Shown here one piece after another: positions 24,812 through 33,792 of a stretch of 64,000 nucleotides of DNA; positions within the stretch are counted from its first letter, which is position 1, and each line of letters starts with the position of its first letter. The notes under the pieces are model-generated. The model was not told the DNA's origin, made no database searches, and saw only the letters and a program-made list of their open reading frames with translations. Where the stretch lies: positions 1 to 64,000 of the forward strand of contig JACRKZ010000026.1 in the NCBI GenBank assembly GCA_016235455.1, read 5' to 3'. Origin of the DNA: Armatimonadota bacterium. Lineage in GTDB: Bacteria; Armatimonadota; UBA10988. A program made the position numbers and the translations under genes.

Positions 24812-25924
24812 CTAGCCCTCGGCGGCTCCGAAGGCGCCCGAGATCCACGTATCCTTGTCACGGATGATAGCCTGCGGCGGAAGCTGCTCGTGCTGCGTGG
24901 TCACGCCCTCGTGCTTCTTGACCGCCGTGCCGATGGCCATGAACTCCAGCAGGTTGCCGATCTCGTGGATGTGCACCTTGATGCCCAGCACATCGTCGGC
25001 GCCGATGGCTTCCGCTTCGCGCCGGATCAAATCGATGGCGTGCTCGCGCGCGTCGTAGACCAGCGAGGTCAACTCGGAGATCTCGCCGCGGGCCAGCGCC
25101 TTGAGCGCCGAGGTGATGTTGCCCACCACGCCGAGCGAGTAGACCGCCGTGCCCATGACCAGCTTGAGCGGCATGTACCCCATGCGCGCCACGTTCCACA
25201 TCTCCTCACAGGTCAGGTCGCTGGAGGTGGGATTCTCGGTGCACTCGGGCGGTAGCGCCGGGTTGTGGCTGGCGGTGCCCATCATGATCATCTCGTGCGC
25301 GCCGCCAAACGGCATCAGCACGGTCTGCACGCCGACCACAGCGTTGGCGCCCACGGCGCGCGCCTGGCGCGTCAGGCGGGTCAGCGCGGTGTGGCGAGTG
25401 CGGTTGAAGGTGTCGGAGAACTCCTTGATCTCGCCGCGCCCCATGGACTTGAGCCCGCCCAGAATGCCGCCGCCGACGCCGATCGAGTAGGCGATGTTGC
25501 CGAACACGAACGACTTGGGCACGTAGCCGGCATCGAGCTGGCAGTAGAGCTCCTGCCCATCGCTGCTGGTCGTGAACTGGAGTGCCTCGGTGCCCGGCTG
25601 CTCGCGATGCACGCAGGAGGCCACCGAGATGAACTCGGTGTTGCCGTGGAAGTGGCGCAACTCGCTGGTCACGCTGGTCACACCCACGCCGCCGTGGCGC
25701 TTGGCCTCCTCCAGCAGGCGCTGGTAGGACTGCTCGCGCCCGTCATGGATGAGCTGCGTGAGCTGGGTCACTTCGCCGCCACACAGGTTCTGCACCCCGG
25801 ATGCCAGGTTGCCCAGTACACCCATGGAGTAGACGCTGTTGCCGATGATCAGCTCACCCGGCGACATCCCCTTGAGATGCAGACAGAACATCTCGTTGCC
25901 GGACATACCAGACATGACTGCCAT
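24812..25924 (-). CDS. Triple YbjQ/UPF0145 (heavy-metal-binding-like) protein
   Basis: 370 residues made of three YbjQ-like domains in a row (about 10-115, 120-225, 235-345). Each has the hallmark helix and strand: IIGNSVYSMGVLGNLASGVQNLCGGEV, VFGNIAYSIGVGGGILGGLKSMGRGEI, VMGTAVYSLGVVGNITSALKALARGEI, followed by R-x2-A/S-x5-R and a GAxAVxGVxxxxxxxG strand. Single-domain YbjQ proteins form pentamers and are annotated as metal-binding, with no proven role; a fused trimer could fix subunit order. Cytoplasmic. ATG 25924 is chosen over GTG 25927 because GGGAG then lies 7 nt upstream. Domain 1 retains more Cys and His than the others. Confidence 0.85.
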   Translation of the reverse strand: MAVMSGMSGNEMFCLHLKGMSPGELIIGNSVYSMGVLGNLASGVQNLCGGEVTQLTQLIHDGREQSYQRLLEEAKRHGGVGVTSVTSELRHFHGNTEFISVASCVHREQPGTEALQFTTSSDGQELYCQLDAGYVPKSFVFGNIAYSIGVGGGILGGLKSMGRGEIKEFSDTFNRTRHTALTRLTRQARAVGANAVVGVQTVLMPFGGAHEMIMMGTASHNPALPPECTENPTSSDLTCEEMWNVARMGYMPLKLVMGTAVYSLGVVGNITSALKALARGEISELTSLVYDAREHAIDLIRREAEAIGADDVLGIKVHIHEIGNLLEFMAIGTAVKKHEGVTTQHEQLPPQAIIRDKDTWISGAFGAAEG

Positions 25925-26013
25925 CACGAGTCTCCCACTTGGCCTCGCAACACACAGCGTTTACCCCGCGCGAGGAGTTCCCGGTCGGGGTGACTCGCTC
26001 TCGTCACCTTGCA

Positions 26014-26310
26014 TCAGGCCGCGCGCACGGCCTCATTCTCGATGTCCTCTCGCCAGCGTTCACGGACCGCGCTGCGCTCCACCAGATCCACTTTCACCCC
26101 GAGCAGGTCCTCGAGCGCGAGCTGGATGCCGACAAAGCCGAACCGGCTGACCCGCTTGGCAGGATCCAGGTCTACCAGCATGTTGACATCGCTATCCGGC
26201 CCTGCCTCGCCTCGAGCAACCGAGCCGAACACCGACAGACCCGCAATACCCAACTCGGACAATTCGACGCGGTGCGTCGCCAGTACGGCCCTGACCTGCT
26301 CCAGTGTCAT
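26014..26310 (-). CDS. Solitary MNT-type nucleotidyltransferase with altered catalytic Asp
   Basis: 98 residues, the size of MntA/MNT antitoxins of HEPN-MNT systems. The motif LSVFGSVARGEAGPDSDVNMLVD gives G29-S30 and D41, but the second metal-binding Asp of the usual D-x-D is Asn43; the third acidic position is D75 (VKVDLVE). Active MNT proteins AMPylate their HEPN partner, so loss of D43 may reduce or abolish this. No HEPN partner gene lies on either side: upstream is the beta-helix protein, downstream the YbjQ protein. It may be a remnant, or act on a distant partner. ATG 26310 is well placed and the ORF is compact. Confidence 0.85.
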   Translation of the reverse strand: MTLEQVRAVLATHRVELSELGIAGLSVFGSVARGEAGPDSDVNMLVDLDPAKRVSRFGFVGIQLALEDLLGVKVDLVERSAVRERWREDIENEAVRAA

Positions 26311-26354
26311 TGCGGCTCCTTCTGCTCTGACTCCAGTATGCGCCCGACTTGGGG

Positions 26355-28568
26355 CTACCGCACCCCAACCGCCAGGTCCACCGCGCCCAGCCGCCGAAAG
26401 TCGTCCAGAGCGGCGCTCAGTCCCGGCAGGGCCGCCTCGGCCGAGACATCGTCGCCGCGCCACTCGGCGTTGGGCACGACCTGGTCGCCTTGGGGGATGA
26501 CCGCGCCCGTGCCAACCGCGGCATAGCGAGCGGTCTCGGCCGTGGCGCCGGCGGCGCGGGTCACGACGGGGCGCGTGTTGTAGAAACTCGGCGCCAGCAG
26601 ACAGAGCGACACCGACGAGGCGCCGCCAAAGCGCAGCGCCGCGTCCTTGGGTTCGATGTAGAACTGCGTGGGTCCGAGCGTGACTTGGCCGTGGTAGCCG
26701 CGCACGGTCAGTGCGACGCACTTCTCGGGGTCCGGGCTGGCGTTGAAGTGCACCTTGGGCGACGAGATGGTCACGCGGCCCGCGGGATCGCCCGCCTGGC
26801 CCTCCAGCACGAAGCCGCTCTCGCTCTGCTCCACGTAGAAGTCGCTCATCACCACGCTCTGGCTGTCGCGGACGTACAGCACGTGCGAGACCAGCGTGGC
26901 CAGCCGCGTCTGATAGCCGATCAGGCCGTCACGGGGCGTGGCCTTGCCTTCCACGGTGATCGAGCCCTCGTAGCTCACCTTGCCCAGGATGGTCGCGCGC
27001 GCGCAGTCCACCAGGCGCTGGTTGCCCTGCACATGCGGCATGACGACGGTCGCCTCCGGTCCCAGGCCGCGCAGCACCAGTCCCTTGCGGAACGGCTGCT
27101 TCTGGTACATGCCGAAGACATACACGCCGTCGTAGGTCATGCGCGAGGGTGCGCCCGTGCCGGTCTGCTCGATGTCGATGCCGTTGTTCATCGCTCCGGC
27201 GTCATGGCTGCCGACGTTCAGATGCTCCAGCACCAGTCGCTGGGGGTCCTTCACGCTGATCATCGTGCCGCCTTCGGCGCCGCGCCAGACCAGCCGGGTG
27301 CACCAGCCCGAGCCACCGACCGCGTAGTCGGCGCCGGTCATGTTCAGCGTCTGCGAGACGATGTACGTGCCGCTCGGCAGATAGGCCAGTGCGTGCCGGC
27401 CCTCGGCGCGCGCGGCGTCGATGGCCCGAGCGATGGCCGCCGTGTCGTCGGTCTGGCCGTCGCCCTTGGCGCCGAAGTCGGCCTTGGCGTCAAACACGCG
27501 GCCCAGGGGCGGCGCCTGATCGCTGATGAAGCGCTGGTCGGCGCTCTTGAGATTGCCCTGTCGCGAGCCGGCGGGTATCTCGTGCAGCCGCGCCTGGCCG
27601 TTGGTCAGGGCGCCGGCGTCGACGGTGTTGCCAGACACCACCAACTGCTGGCCACCGCGGGTCTGGACCGGCACCGAGCCGGCGGGGCCCCGGGTGAAGG
27701 CGCAGTCGAACATCAGCGCCGGCGCGCCGAACAGCCGCACAGCACCATCGGTGGCCGTCCAGCCCTGGACACGGCAGTCCTCCAGCGTCATCGGCGCCAC
27801 GCCGTTACCGAAGCTCAGGAAGCGCTTGGAGCCCACCGAGACCGTCCGCCGCACGGAGCTGCCGTGCTCCTGGCCGGCGCTGATGTCGACCTCGCGACTG
27901 CGCTCGAACCGGCAGTTGCGGATGTAGAAGTTGCCGTGGCTGCACGCCACGCCGGTCTCGCAGTCCTCCCACTGGCAGCGGTCGAATGTCCAGTCGTAAT
28001 CGTTGAACGCCGGCAGCACCGCGCCGCGCTTGCAGTCGGCAAAGTAGCAGTTCTCAAAGAGCGTCTCGGCGGTGGAGAACTTGGCCGCTGGTTCGCGCAG
28101 CACACCGGCATCGGTGAACCCGACGAAGGCCAGATACTGGTGACGCACCTCGGTCTCGAAACGGTGGTCCGAGGCGTGGCAGAACCCGACCGAGGCCTTG
28201 CCCTGGCCATCGAACACCAGCCCTACAAAACGCGAGTAGGCCACGCCATCGTCGACGAACAGCCGGCCACCGGGCTCGCCGGCCCACACCAGCCGCGTGT
28301 CGCGGCCGGCGCCCAGCAGCGTCACGCCGTGCAGCGGGCCGGTCAGCGTGAGCGTCTTGGTGACCCGGTAGGTGCCGGGCGGCAGGTAGAGCGTGGAGCC
28401 GTCGCGGATGCCGGCCAGGCCGGCCTGGATGGCCGCCGTGTCGTCGGCCACGCCGTCGGCGGTAGCCTTGACCGTGACCCAGTCACTCCGGGGCTGCCAG
28501 TTCAGGCGCGGGATGGGCACAGGGCCCGCGACGAGCAGGTTGGCACAGAGCAGCAGCGTAGGCAGCAT
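26355..28568 (-). CDS. Secreted double pectate-lyase-3-type beta-helix protein
   Basis: 737 residues with a short signal-like N-terminus (MLPTLLLCANLLVAGP). Two copies of the Pectate_lyase_3 N-cap are visible: KATADGVADDTAAIQAGLAG with STLYLPPGTYRVTKTL (about residues 33-75), and DFGAKGDGQTDDTAAIARAID with LAYLPSGTYIVSQTL (about 365-420). Each leads into a right-handed helix. Such proteins act on pectins, alginate or related polymers, or serve as glycan-binding tails. Substrate unknown. It heads the cluster side facing the MNT gene and is followed upstream in transcription order by two BNR_4 propellers (gap 19 bp), so it is probably co-transcribed with them. Confidence 0.85.
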   Translation of the reverse strand: MLPTLLLCANLLVAGPVPIPRLNWQPRSDWVTVKATADGVADDTAAIQAGLAGIRDGSTLYLPPGTYRVTKTLTLTGPLHGVTLLGAGRDTRLVWAGEPGGRLFVDDGVAYSRFVGLVFDGQGKASVGFCHASDHRFETEVRHQYLAFVGFTDAGVLREPAAKFSTAETLFENCYFADCKRGAVLPAFNDYDWTFDRCQWEDCETGVACSHGNFYIRNCRFERSREVDISAGQEHGSSVRRTVSVGSKRFLSFGNGVAPMTLEDCRVQGWTATDGAVRLFGAPALMFDCAFTRGPAGSVPVQTRGGQQLVVSGNTVDAGALTNGQARLHEIPAGSRQGNLKSADQRFISDQAPPLGRVFDAKADFGAKGDGQTDDTAAIARAIDAARAEGRHALAYLPSGTYIVSQTLNMTGADYAVGGSGWCTRLVWRGAEGGTMISVKDPQRLVLEHLNVGSHDAGAMNNGIDIEQTGTGAPSRMTYDGVYVFGMYQKQPFRKGLVLRGLGPEATVVMPHVQGNQRLVDCARATILGKVSYEGSITVEGKATPRDGLIGYQTRLATLVSHVLYVRDSQSVVMSDFYVEQSESGFVLEGQAGDPAGRVTISSPKVHFNASPDPEKCVALTVRGYHGQVTLGPTQFYIEPKDAALRFGGASSVSLCLLAPSFYNTRPVVTRAAGATAETARYAAVGTGAVIPQGDQVVPNAEWRGDDVSAEAALPGLSAALDDFRRLGAVDLAVGVR

Positions 28569-28587
28569 GGTCGCCCTCCATCCGAGG

Positions 28588-29895
28588 TCAGGGGTTGAGC
28601 CGGGTCTCGTACAGCCGCATCATGCTCGGCTCCGGCCAGGGCTCCGGCCGCGCCTGGTCGCGATTGGCCGGCAGCGTCTCCCAGCGCAGGGCGAAGCGCG
28701 AGCCAGGCTGCGTGCCATCGCGCCGCAGCCAGCGCGTCTGCAGGCCGGCGAAAGTCCCTTCGGGCTTGCCGAAGCGGTCCAGCACCCACGGTGTGCGCGG
28801 CTCGGGGGCACCGATGGGCCGCAGCGTGGCCTCGTCCAGCAGGTAGCTGCCGCCGCCCTTCTTGACGTTGGACCAGCTCTGCCGCAGCCTGCCGTCGGCG
28901 CCAAGCGTCACAGCGCCGATGCTCACCTCGAAGACGATGGTGCCGCCGCCGCCGAACTCCCAGCGGTAGTCCCAGTCGGTCGCCTGGTAGTGCTTCCAGC
29001 CACCGGCCTCGCGGCGGGCGTTGCAGATCTGGGTGAAGCCCTTGTCGTCGTACCGGTGGTAGCTGAGGATGACGCGTTTCTGACTGTCGAAGCCGATGCG
29101 TGTGTTGCCGTTGATGATGCCCCCATGCTCGGGCACCGGCGCGACGATCTCGCCGGTCGCGAGCTTGATGGGCAGCGTCAACGGCGTGCCGTCGCTCTTC
29201 TCCCAGTGCACCAGGTCGCGGCTGCGAGCGTACGTCAGGTCGTGGTTGGTGGCGCAGTCGCCCGTCTCGCGCCACACCCAGCAGAGATGCCAGAAGCCGT
29301 CCGGCCCCGGCTGCGGCCCGACGAAGTAGGCGTTGCGCAACCCTTCGCCGTCGGTCAGCGCCTGGTCCATCAGCCGGTGCCAGGTGTGCCGGGCCGGGTC
29401 CCAGACGTTGAAGATCTGGTCGCCGTTGCCGCTGGAGCCGTCGCGATAGGTGAAGATGAACTCGTTGGCGGGCCCGCGGAAGAAGCGCGGATAGGTGACC
29501 TTGGTCTCGCGCTCACCGGTCATGGGCGTGGCCGATTCGAAGGTGTCGATGTCGTAGGGTTTGCTGGTGCGGAAGTAGAGCAGCGGCTTGACGTGCATGT
29601 TGCCGCTCAGGTGTAGCAGCCCCTCGTCGTCCGCGGCGAGCGTCACGTAGTTGTGGCTGTCCCAGCCGAGCTTGCTCGGCAGCCGTACGAAGTGCCACGC
29701 CGTCTCCGTCAGCCGACGGCTAGCCACGGTCATCTGCCGGTCGGCATCGTAGTAGGCGACGAACTGCCACTCGCCCGCGCAGAGCAGATCGAAGCCCACG
29801 CTATGCCCGGCCCAGACCGGTCCGATGTCCAGCGTGCGGACCAGCGTTTCAGCCGGCTCGGCAGCCATCAGCGACGCCCACAGCAGCAGTGTCAT
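28588..29895 (-). CDS. BNR_4 beta-propeller protein, copy 1
   Basis: 435 residues with a short N-terminal signal (MTLLLWASLMAAEP). It matches the BNR_4 family: VWAGHSVGFDLL, VAYYDADRQMTVASRRL, GWDSHNYVTLAADDEGLLHLSGNMH, YRDGSSGNGDQIFNVWD, YARSRDLVHWEKSDG. This seven-bladed fold includes the PL24/PL25 ulvan lyases, so cleavage or binding of an acidic polysaccharide is possible. Which residues would be catalytic cannot be settled here. Close paralog of the adjacent 29913-31253 gene, 17 bp away, with a beta-helix gene 19 bp downstream; the three appear to form one operon. Confidence 0.85.
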   Translation of the reverse strand: MTLLLWASLMAAEPAETLVRTLDIGPVWAGHSVGFDLLCAGEWQFVAYYDADRQMTVASRRLTETAWHFVRLPSKLGWDSHNYVTLAADDEGLLHLSGNMHVKPLLYFRTSKPYDIDTFESATPMTGERETKVTYPRFFRGPANEFIFTYRDGSSGNGDQIFNVWDPARHTWHRLMDQALTDGEGLRNAYFVGPQPGPDGFWHLCWVWRETGDCATNHDLTYARSRDLVHWEKSDGTPLTLPIKLATGEIVAPVPEHGGIINGNTRIGFDSQKRVILSYHRYDDKGFTQICNARREAGGWKHYQATDWDYRWEFGGGGTIVFEVSIGAVTLGADGRLRQSWSNVKKGGGSYLLDEATLRPIGAPEPRTPWVLDRFGKPEGTFAGLQTRWLRRDGTQPGSRFALRWETLPANRDQARPEPWPEPSMMRLYETRLNP

Positions 29896-29912
29896 CAGCG
29901 CTCCTCACTACC

Positions 29913-31253
29913 TCACCACAGAGACGACGCGGCGCGCCCATGGTTGCGCACCGGCGCCGTGCCCAACTCGTACAGCCGCAACATGCTCGGACCCGGCCAG
30001 GGCTGTGGCCGCGGCTGATCGCGATTGGCCGGCAGGGTCTCCCAGCGCAGGCCGTAGCGCGTGCCATCGCCCGACCCGTCACGCATCAGCCAGCGGACAA
30101 CCAGGCCGGGAAACGTGCCCTCCACCCGGCTGTACGCATCGAGCGGCGAGCGCTGCGGGGGCATCAGGCCGATTGGCCGCAGCGTCGTCTCGTCCAGCCG
30201 CCACACACCGGTGCCCTTCTTGGCGTGCCAGTAGCCCTGACGCAGCGTGCCGTCCGGCGCGGTCGACACACCCGTTATGCGCAGTTCGCCAAGCAAGCTA
30301 CCGCCGCCGGAGAAGTCCCACCGGTAGTCCCAGTCGCTGGCCTGCTCATGGTGCCAGCCGTCGGACTCGCGGCGAGCGTTGTAGACCTGGGTGAAGCCTT
30401 TAGCGTCGAAACGATGGTAGCTGAGCACCACGCGGCCGTGATGGTCGAAGCCGATGCGGATGTTGGAGTTGATCATGCCGCCATGCACCGGCACGGGCGC
30501 CACGATCTCGCCGGTCGAGAGCTTGATGGGCAGCACCAGCGGCGTGCCGTCGCTCTTCTCCCAGTGCACCAGGTCGCGGCTGCGGGCATACGAGAGATCG
30601 TGGTTGGTGGCGGCATCGCCCGTCTCGCGCCAGACCCAGGCCAGATGCCACCAACCGTCAGGCCCGCGCGTCGGGCCGTTGAGATAGGCGTTGCGCTGCC
30701 CTTCGCCGTCCGTCAGCGGTTGGTCGAGCAGTCGGCGCCAGGTGTGCGTGCCACCGCTCCACACGTTGTAGATCTGGTCGCCGTTGCCGCTGTAGCCGTC
30801 CCGGTAGGCGAAGATCAGTTCGCCGCTGGGTCCGCGGAAGAACTCGGGATAAGTGGCCCGGCTCTCGCGGGCACCGACCATCGGTGTGGCCCGCTGGAAG
30901 GTGTCGATGTCGTACGGGCGCGTCGTCCGGAAGTAGATCAGCGGCACGGCGTGCATGTTGCCGCTCAGATGCACCAGGCCCTCGTCGTCGAGGGCCAGCG
31001 CCAGGTAGTTGTGGCTGTCCCAGCCGGTGCGGCTCGGCAGTCGCACTAAGTGCCACTGGCGGTCATCGAGCCGGCGCGCGCCCACGGTCATCTGCCGTTG
31101 CGCGTCGTAGAAAGCCACGAATTGGCGGTCGCCCCGAGTGACCAGGTCAAACGCCGCATAGTGGCCCGCCCACACGGGAGCGATGTCGACCGTGCGGACG
31201 ACCGTCTCGTTCGGCCCGGAGTAGAGCAAGGCAAGCAGCATGGCCAGCGTCAT
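29913..31253 (-). CDS. BNR_4 beta-propeller protein, copy 2
   Basis: 446 residues, colinear with the downstream neighbour from RTVDIAPVWAGH to the shared C-terminal RWETLPANRDQPRPQPWPGPSMLRLYE. Long identical stretches (GWDSHNY, HLSGNMH, SGNGDQI, SRDLVHWEKSDGTPL, TGEIVAPVP) show tandem duplication. The two differ most near residues 300-370 and at the end, where this copy adds a tail (RNHGRAASSLW). Signal peptide MTLAMLLALLYSGP. Function as for copy 1: polysaccharide lyase-like or glycan-binding, exported. It is the promoter-proximal gene of the three-gene run, 24 bp downstream of ppk. Confidence 0.85.
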   Translation of the reverse strand: MTLAMLLALLYSGPNETVVRTVDIAPVWAGHYAAFDLVTRGDRQFVAFYDAQRQMTVGARRLDDRQWHLVRLPSRTGWDSHNYLALALDDEGLVHLSGNMHAVPLIYFRTTRPYDIDTFQRATPMVGARESRATYPEFFRGPSGELIFAYRDGYSGNGDQIYNVWSGGTHTWRRLLDQPLTDGEGQRNAYLNGPTRGPDGWWHLAWVWRETGDAATNHDLSYARSRDLVHWEKSDGTPLVLPIKLSTGEIVAPVPVHGGMINSNIRIGFDHHGRVVLSYHRFDAKGFTQVYNARRESDGWHHEQASDWDYRWDFSGGGSLLGELRITGVSTAPDGTLRQGYWHAKKGTGVWRLDETTLRPIGLMPPQRSPLDAYSRVEGTFPGLVVRWLMRDGSGDGTRYGLRWETLPANRDQPRPQPWPGPSMLRLYELGTAPVRNHGRAASSLW

Positions 31254-31277
31254 GGCCCCTCCCCTACCGCGATGCCG

Positions 31278-33344
31278 TCACGCTTCCGGCGTCACGGTCA
31301 TCATCATCACGTCCTGCGCACTGATCGCCGCCTCGCCCGGCGCCGGCCGCACGCGGGTCCACTGGCCGTCGCTGCCCAGTGTCCAGGCCGCCGCCGTGTC
31401 GCTAAGGTAGAGCTGCAGCAGCGCCACGAGTTCCGAGCGCAAGCGGTCGTCGTCGATGGGCACCAGCGCCTCGATGCGGCTGTCCAGGTTACGGTACATC
31501 CAGTCGGCCGAGCCGATGAACAGCTTGTCGTCGCCGCCGTTGCCAAAGCGGAACACGCGCTGGTGTTCCAGGAAGTCGCCCAGCACGCTGCGCACGCGGA
31601 TGTTCTCGCTGGCGCCGGGCACGCCCGGCCGCAGCCCGCACTCGCGCCGGATGATCATGTCGATCTGCACGCCGGCGCAACTGGCGCGGTACAGCGCCTC
31701 GATCAGCGGCACATCGGCCAGCGCGTTCATCATGGCCACGATGCGGCCACCACGACCGGCGCGCTGGTGCGCTATCTCGGCCTCGATGAGCCCCAGCAGG
31801 TGCTCGCGCATGGCTTGCGGCGCCACCACCAGCTTGTGGTAGCTCGGCGCATAGGCATACCCCGAGAGGAAGTTAAACAGCTCCATCACGTCGCGGCCCA
31901 GCTCACGCCGCGTCGTGAACAGGCTCAGGTCGGTGTACGACTTGGCCGTGGTGGCGTTGTAGTCGCCAGTGCCGAAGTGGATGTAGGTGCGCAGGCCGTC
32001 GTCCTCTTCGCGCACCACCAGGGTGATGCGCGTGTGCGTCTTGTAGCCCACGAAGCCGTAGCTGGTGTGGATGCCCGACTGCTCCAGGCGCTGCGCCCAG
32101 GCAATGTTGGCCGCCTCGTCGAGGCGCGCCTTGAGCTCGAGCAACGCCATGACCTCCTTGCCGGCCTCGGCGGCGTCGATCAGCGCGCTCAGCGTCTCGG
32201 ACGCCACGGTGGTGCGGTACAGGCTCTGCTTGACCGCGCGCACCTTGGGGTCGGTGGCCGCGGCCTGCACGAACGCGACCACCGTGCGGTCGTAGTCGTG
32301 GTACGGATGGTGGACCAGCACGTCACGCTCGCGGATGGCGCCGAACAGCGCCTCCGGGTCGCCCCCGACGGGCAGGTCGGGATGCGGCTGGCCAACCCAG
32401 GGCGGTCGCGTCGAAGTCAGGTCGGCCAGGCCGGGCAGCGCGCCCAGATCGACCAGCGCCAGTGGGCCGGCCCAGTCGTAGAAGTCATCCTGCTCGACCT
32501 TGAGCTCCTCGGCCAGGAGTGTGCGCGTGTCGACGGGCATGCGCTCGTCGACCTCGACCCGCACCACCGGCGCGAACCGCCGGTCGCGCAGCACCTCCTG
32601 GGCGAAGTCCATGAGGTCCTCGCCGTCCTCTTCCTCGCGCGGCACATCGACGCTGCGGGTCACGCGGAACGGATAGCAGCCGGAGATGGCCATGCCGCGG
32701 AAGAGGTGCTTGAGGTGCGCGCCGATGACCTCTTCCAAGGCCACAACGCCCGAGCCGTCGGGCAGCTGCAGCCAGCGTGGCTGGTTGGCCGGCACCTTGA
32801 CCCGCGCGAACAGCGGTGCATCGTCCTTGGGGTCCACCACCACCGCCAGCGACAGGCTGAGGTTGCTGATGTAGGGGAAAGGCCGGCCGGGATCGACGGC
32901 CAGCGGTGTGAGCACGGGAAAGACCTGGTCCAGGAAGTGGCGGCTGAGCCACTGCTTGGTGGTGCTATCGAGGTCGGCGAAGCTCGTCACCGCCAGGCCT
33001 TCGCTGGCCAGCCGCGGCTGCAGGCAGTCACGCCACAACGCCGCCTGCGTGGCCATCATCTCACGGACAATGACCCCGACCTCGACCAGTTCCTCGGCCG
33101 GCGTGTGCGGCCAGGGCCCGTCGTCGGGGATGCCTAGCTCCGCTTCGCGGCGCAACGCGTCCACCCGCTTCATGAAGAACCCGTCCAGGTTCTCCGCCGA
33201 CAGCACCAGGAACCGCAGGCGCTCGGCCACCGGCCGCTTCTCGTCCTGCGCCAGCTCCAGCACGCGGCGGTTGAACTCCAGCCACGACAATTGCCGGCTG
33301 ATGAACAGGTCCGAGGGAGTATCGTCGATCCGCGGTCCGACCAT
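31278..33344 (-). CDS. ppk1: Polyphosphate kinase 1
   Basis: 688 residues from ATG 33344 (GGAG 8 nt upstream; a TTG lies at 33350). The four PPK1 domains are in order: N domain (FISRQLSWLEFNRRVLELA), head domain, then the two catalytic phospholipase-D-like domains. The autophosphorylated histidine is H437 in GFVGYKTHTRITLVV (E. coli H435), and the second active-site His is H594 in FLEHQRVF (E. coli H592). FIGSADWMYRNLDSRIEALVPI closes the active site. It reversibly makes polyphosphate from ATP at the inner membrane face. No ppx or phosphate regulon gene adjoins it. Confidence 0.97.
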   Translation of the reverse strand: MVGPRIDDTPSDLFISRQLSWLEFNRRVLELAQDEKRPVAERLRFLVLSAENLDGFFMKRVDALRREAELGIPDDGPWPHTPAEELVEVGVIVREMMATQAALWRDCLQPRLASEGLAVTSFADLDSTTKQWLSRHFLDQVFPVLTPLAVDPGRPFPYISNLSLSLAVVVDPKDDAPLFARVKVPANQPRWLQLPDGSGVVALEEVIGAHLKHLFRGMAISGCYPFRVTRSVDVPREEEDGEDLMDFAQEVLRDRRFAPVVRVEVDERMPVDTRTLLAEELKVEQDDFYDWAGPLALVDLGALPGLADLTSTRPPWVGQPHPDLPVGGDPEALFGAIRERDVLVHHPYHDYDRTVVAFVQAAATDPKVRAVKQSLYRTTVASETLSALIDAAEAGKEVMALLELKARLDEAANIAWAQRLEQSGIHTSYGFVGYKTHTRITLVVREEDDGLRTYIHFGTGDYNATTAKSYTDLSLFTTRRELGRDVMELFNFLSGYAYAPSYHKLVVAPQAMREHLLGLIEAEIAHQRAGRGGRIVAMMNALADVPLIEALYRASCAGVQIDMIIRRECGLRPGVPGASENIRVRSVLGDFLEHQRVFRFGNGGDDKLFIGSADWMYRNLDSRIEALVPIDDDRLRSELVALLQLYLSDTAAAWTLGSDGQWTRVRPAPGEAAISAQDVMMMTVTPEA

Positions 33345-33466
33345 GCACAACGCTCCAGGACGACCGTCGGCCGCCTCAATCTAGAATGAGACACATCATG
33401 GCACATCGCGCGCCGAGAAGGAAGGGCAGCGTCGGTGGCCAAGCCGACCGCCGGAGTGGTCCTGTC

Positions 33467-33715
33467 ATGACGACGTGTCCCACGGGCACCTGGCCCGGGC
33501 GTGGGTTCTGCCGGGCGCTGGTGCTGCTAGTGGCCTTGGCGGCTCTGGTGCCGGCCATGGCTTCGCTGTTCCTGTTGTCCGCGGGCGCCGCGGTTGTCAG
33601 CCTGGTGACCCGCCAGCCGCCCGCCGAGCCGTGGTATCCCGTGCTCATCTGGATGCGCCATCTGCGCGCCGTGCTCGACCTGGGCACGTGGCTCGAAGGC
33701 CAGGTCAGGCGTTAG
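33467..33715 (+). CDS. Small hypothetical single-pass membrane protein
   Basis: 82 residues. One strong hydrophobic segment (ALVLLVALAALVPAMASLFLLSAGAAVVSLV) then an amphipathic tail ending in LGTWLEGQVRR. ATG 33467 has GGAG 10 nt upstream; an in-frame upstream ATG at 33386 would add 27 basic residues and has no ribosome site. TAGAAT at 33382-33387 could be its -10. Divergent from ppk1. No family recognised; an overlapping minus-strand frame is less convincing because it lacks a ribosome site. Confidence 0.55.
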   Translation: MTTCPTGTWPGRGFCRALVLLVALAALVPAMASLFLLSAGAAVVSLVTRQPPAEPWYPVLIWMRHLRAVLDLGTWLEGQVRR

Positions 33716-33792
33716 GAGCAGCGACGAACAGGTCGGCTCCGTGGTGGCAGGCCTGCAACACCTGCGCCTGCCCGCCGACACCAGCGCAGCAA

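Noticed and set aside
26349..28598. 749-codon plus-strand frame
   Set aside because: Shadow of the beta-helix gene, which has duplicated Pectate_lyase_3 motifs.
31050..33137. 695-codon plus-strand frame
   Set aside because: Opposite ppk1, whose catalytic histidines are all present.
33376..33687. 103-codon minus-strand frame between ppk1 and the hydrolase gene
   Set aside because: No ribosome site or hydrophobic or domain signal; the plus-strand frame has a membrane segment and GGAG.
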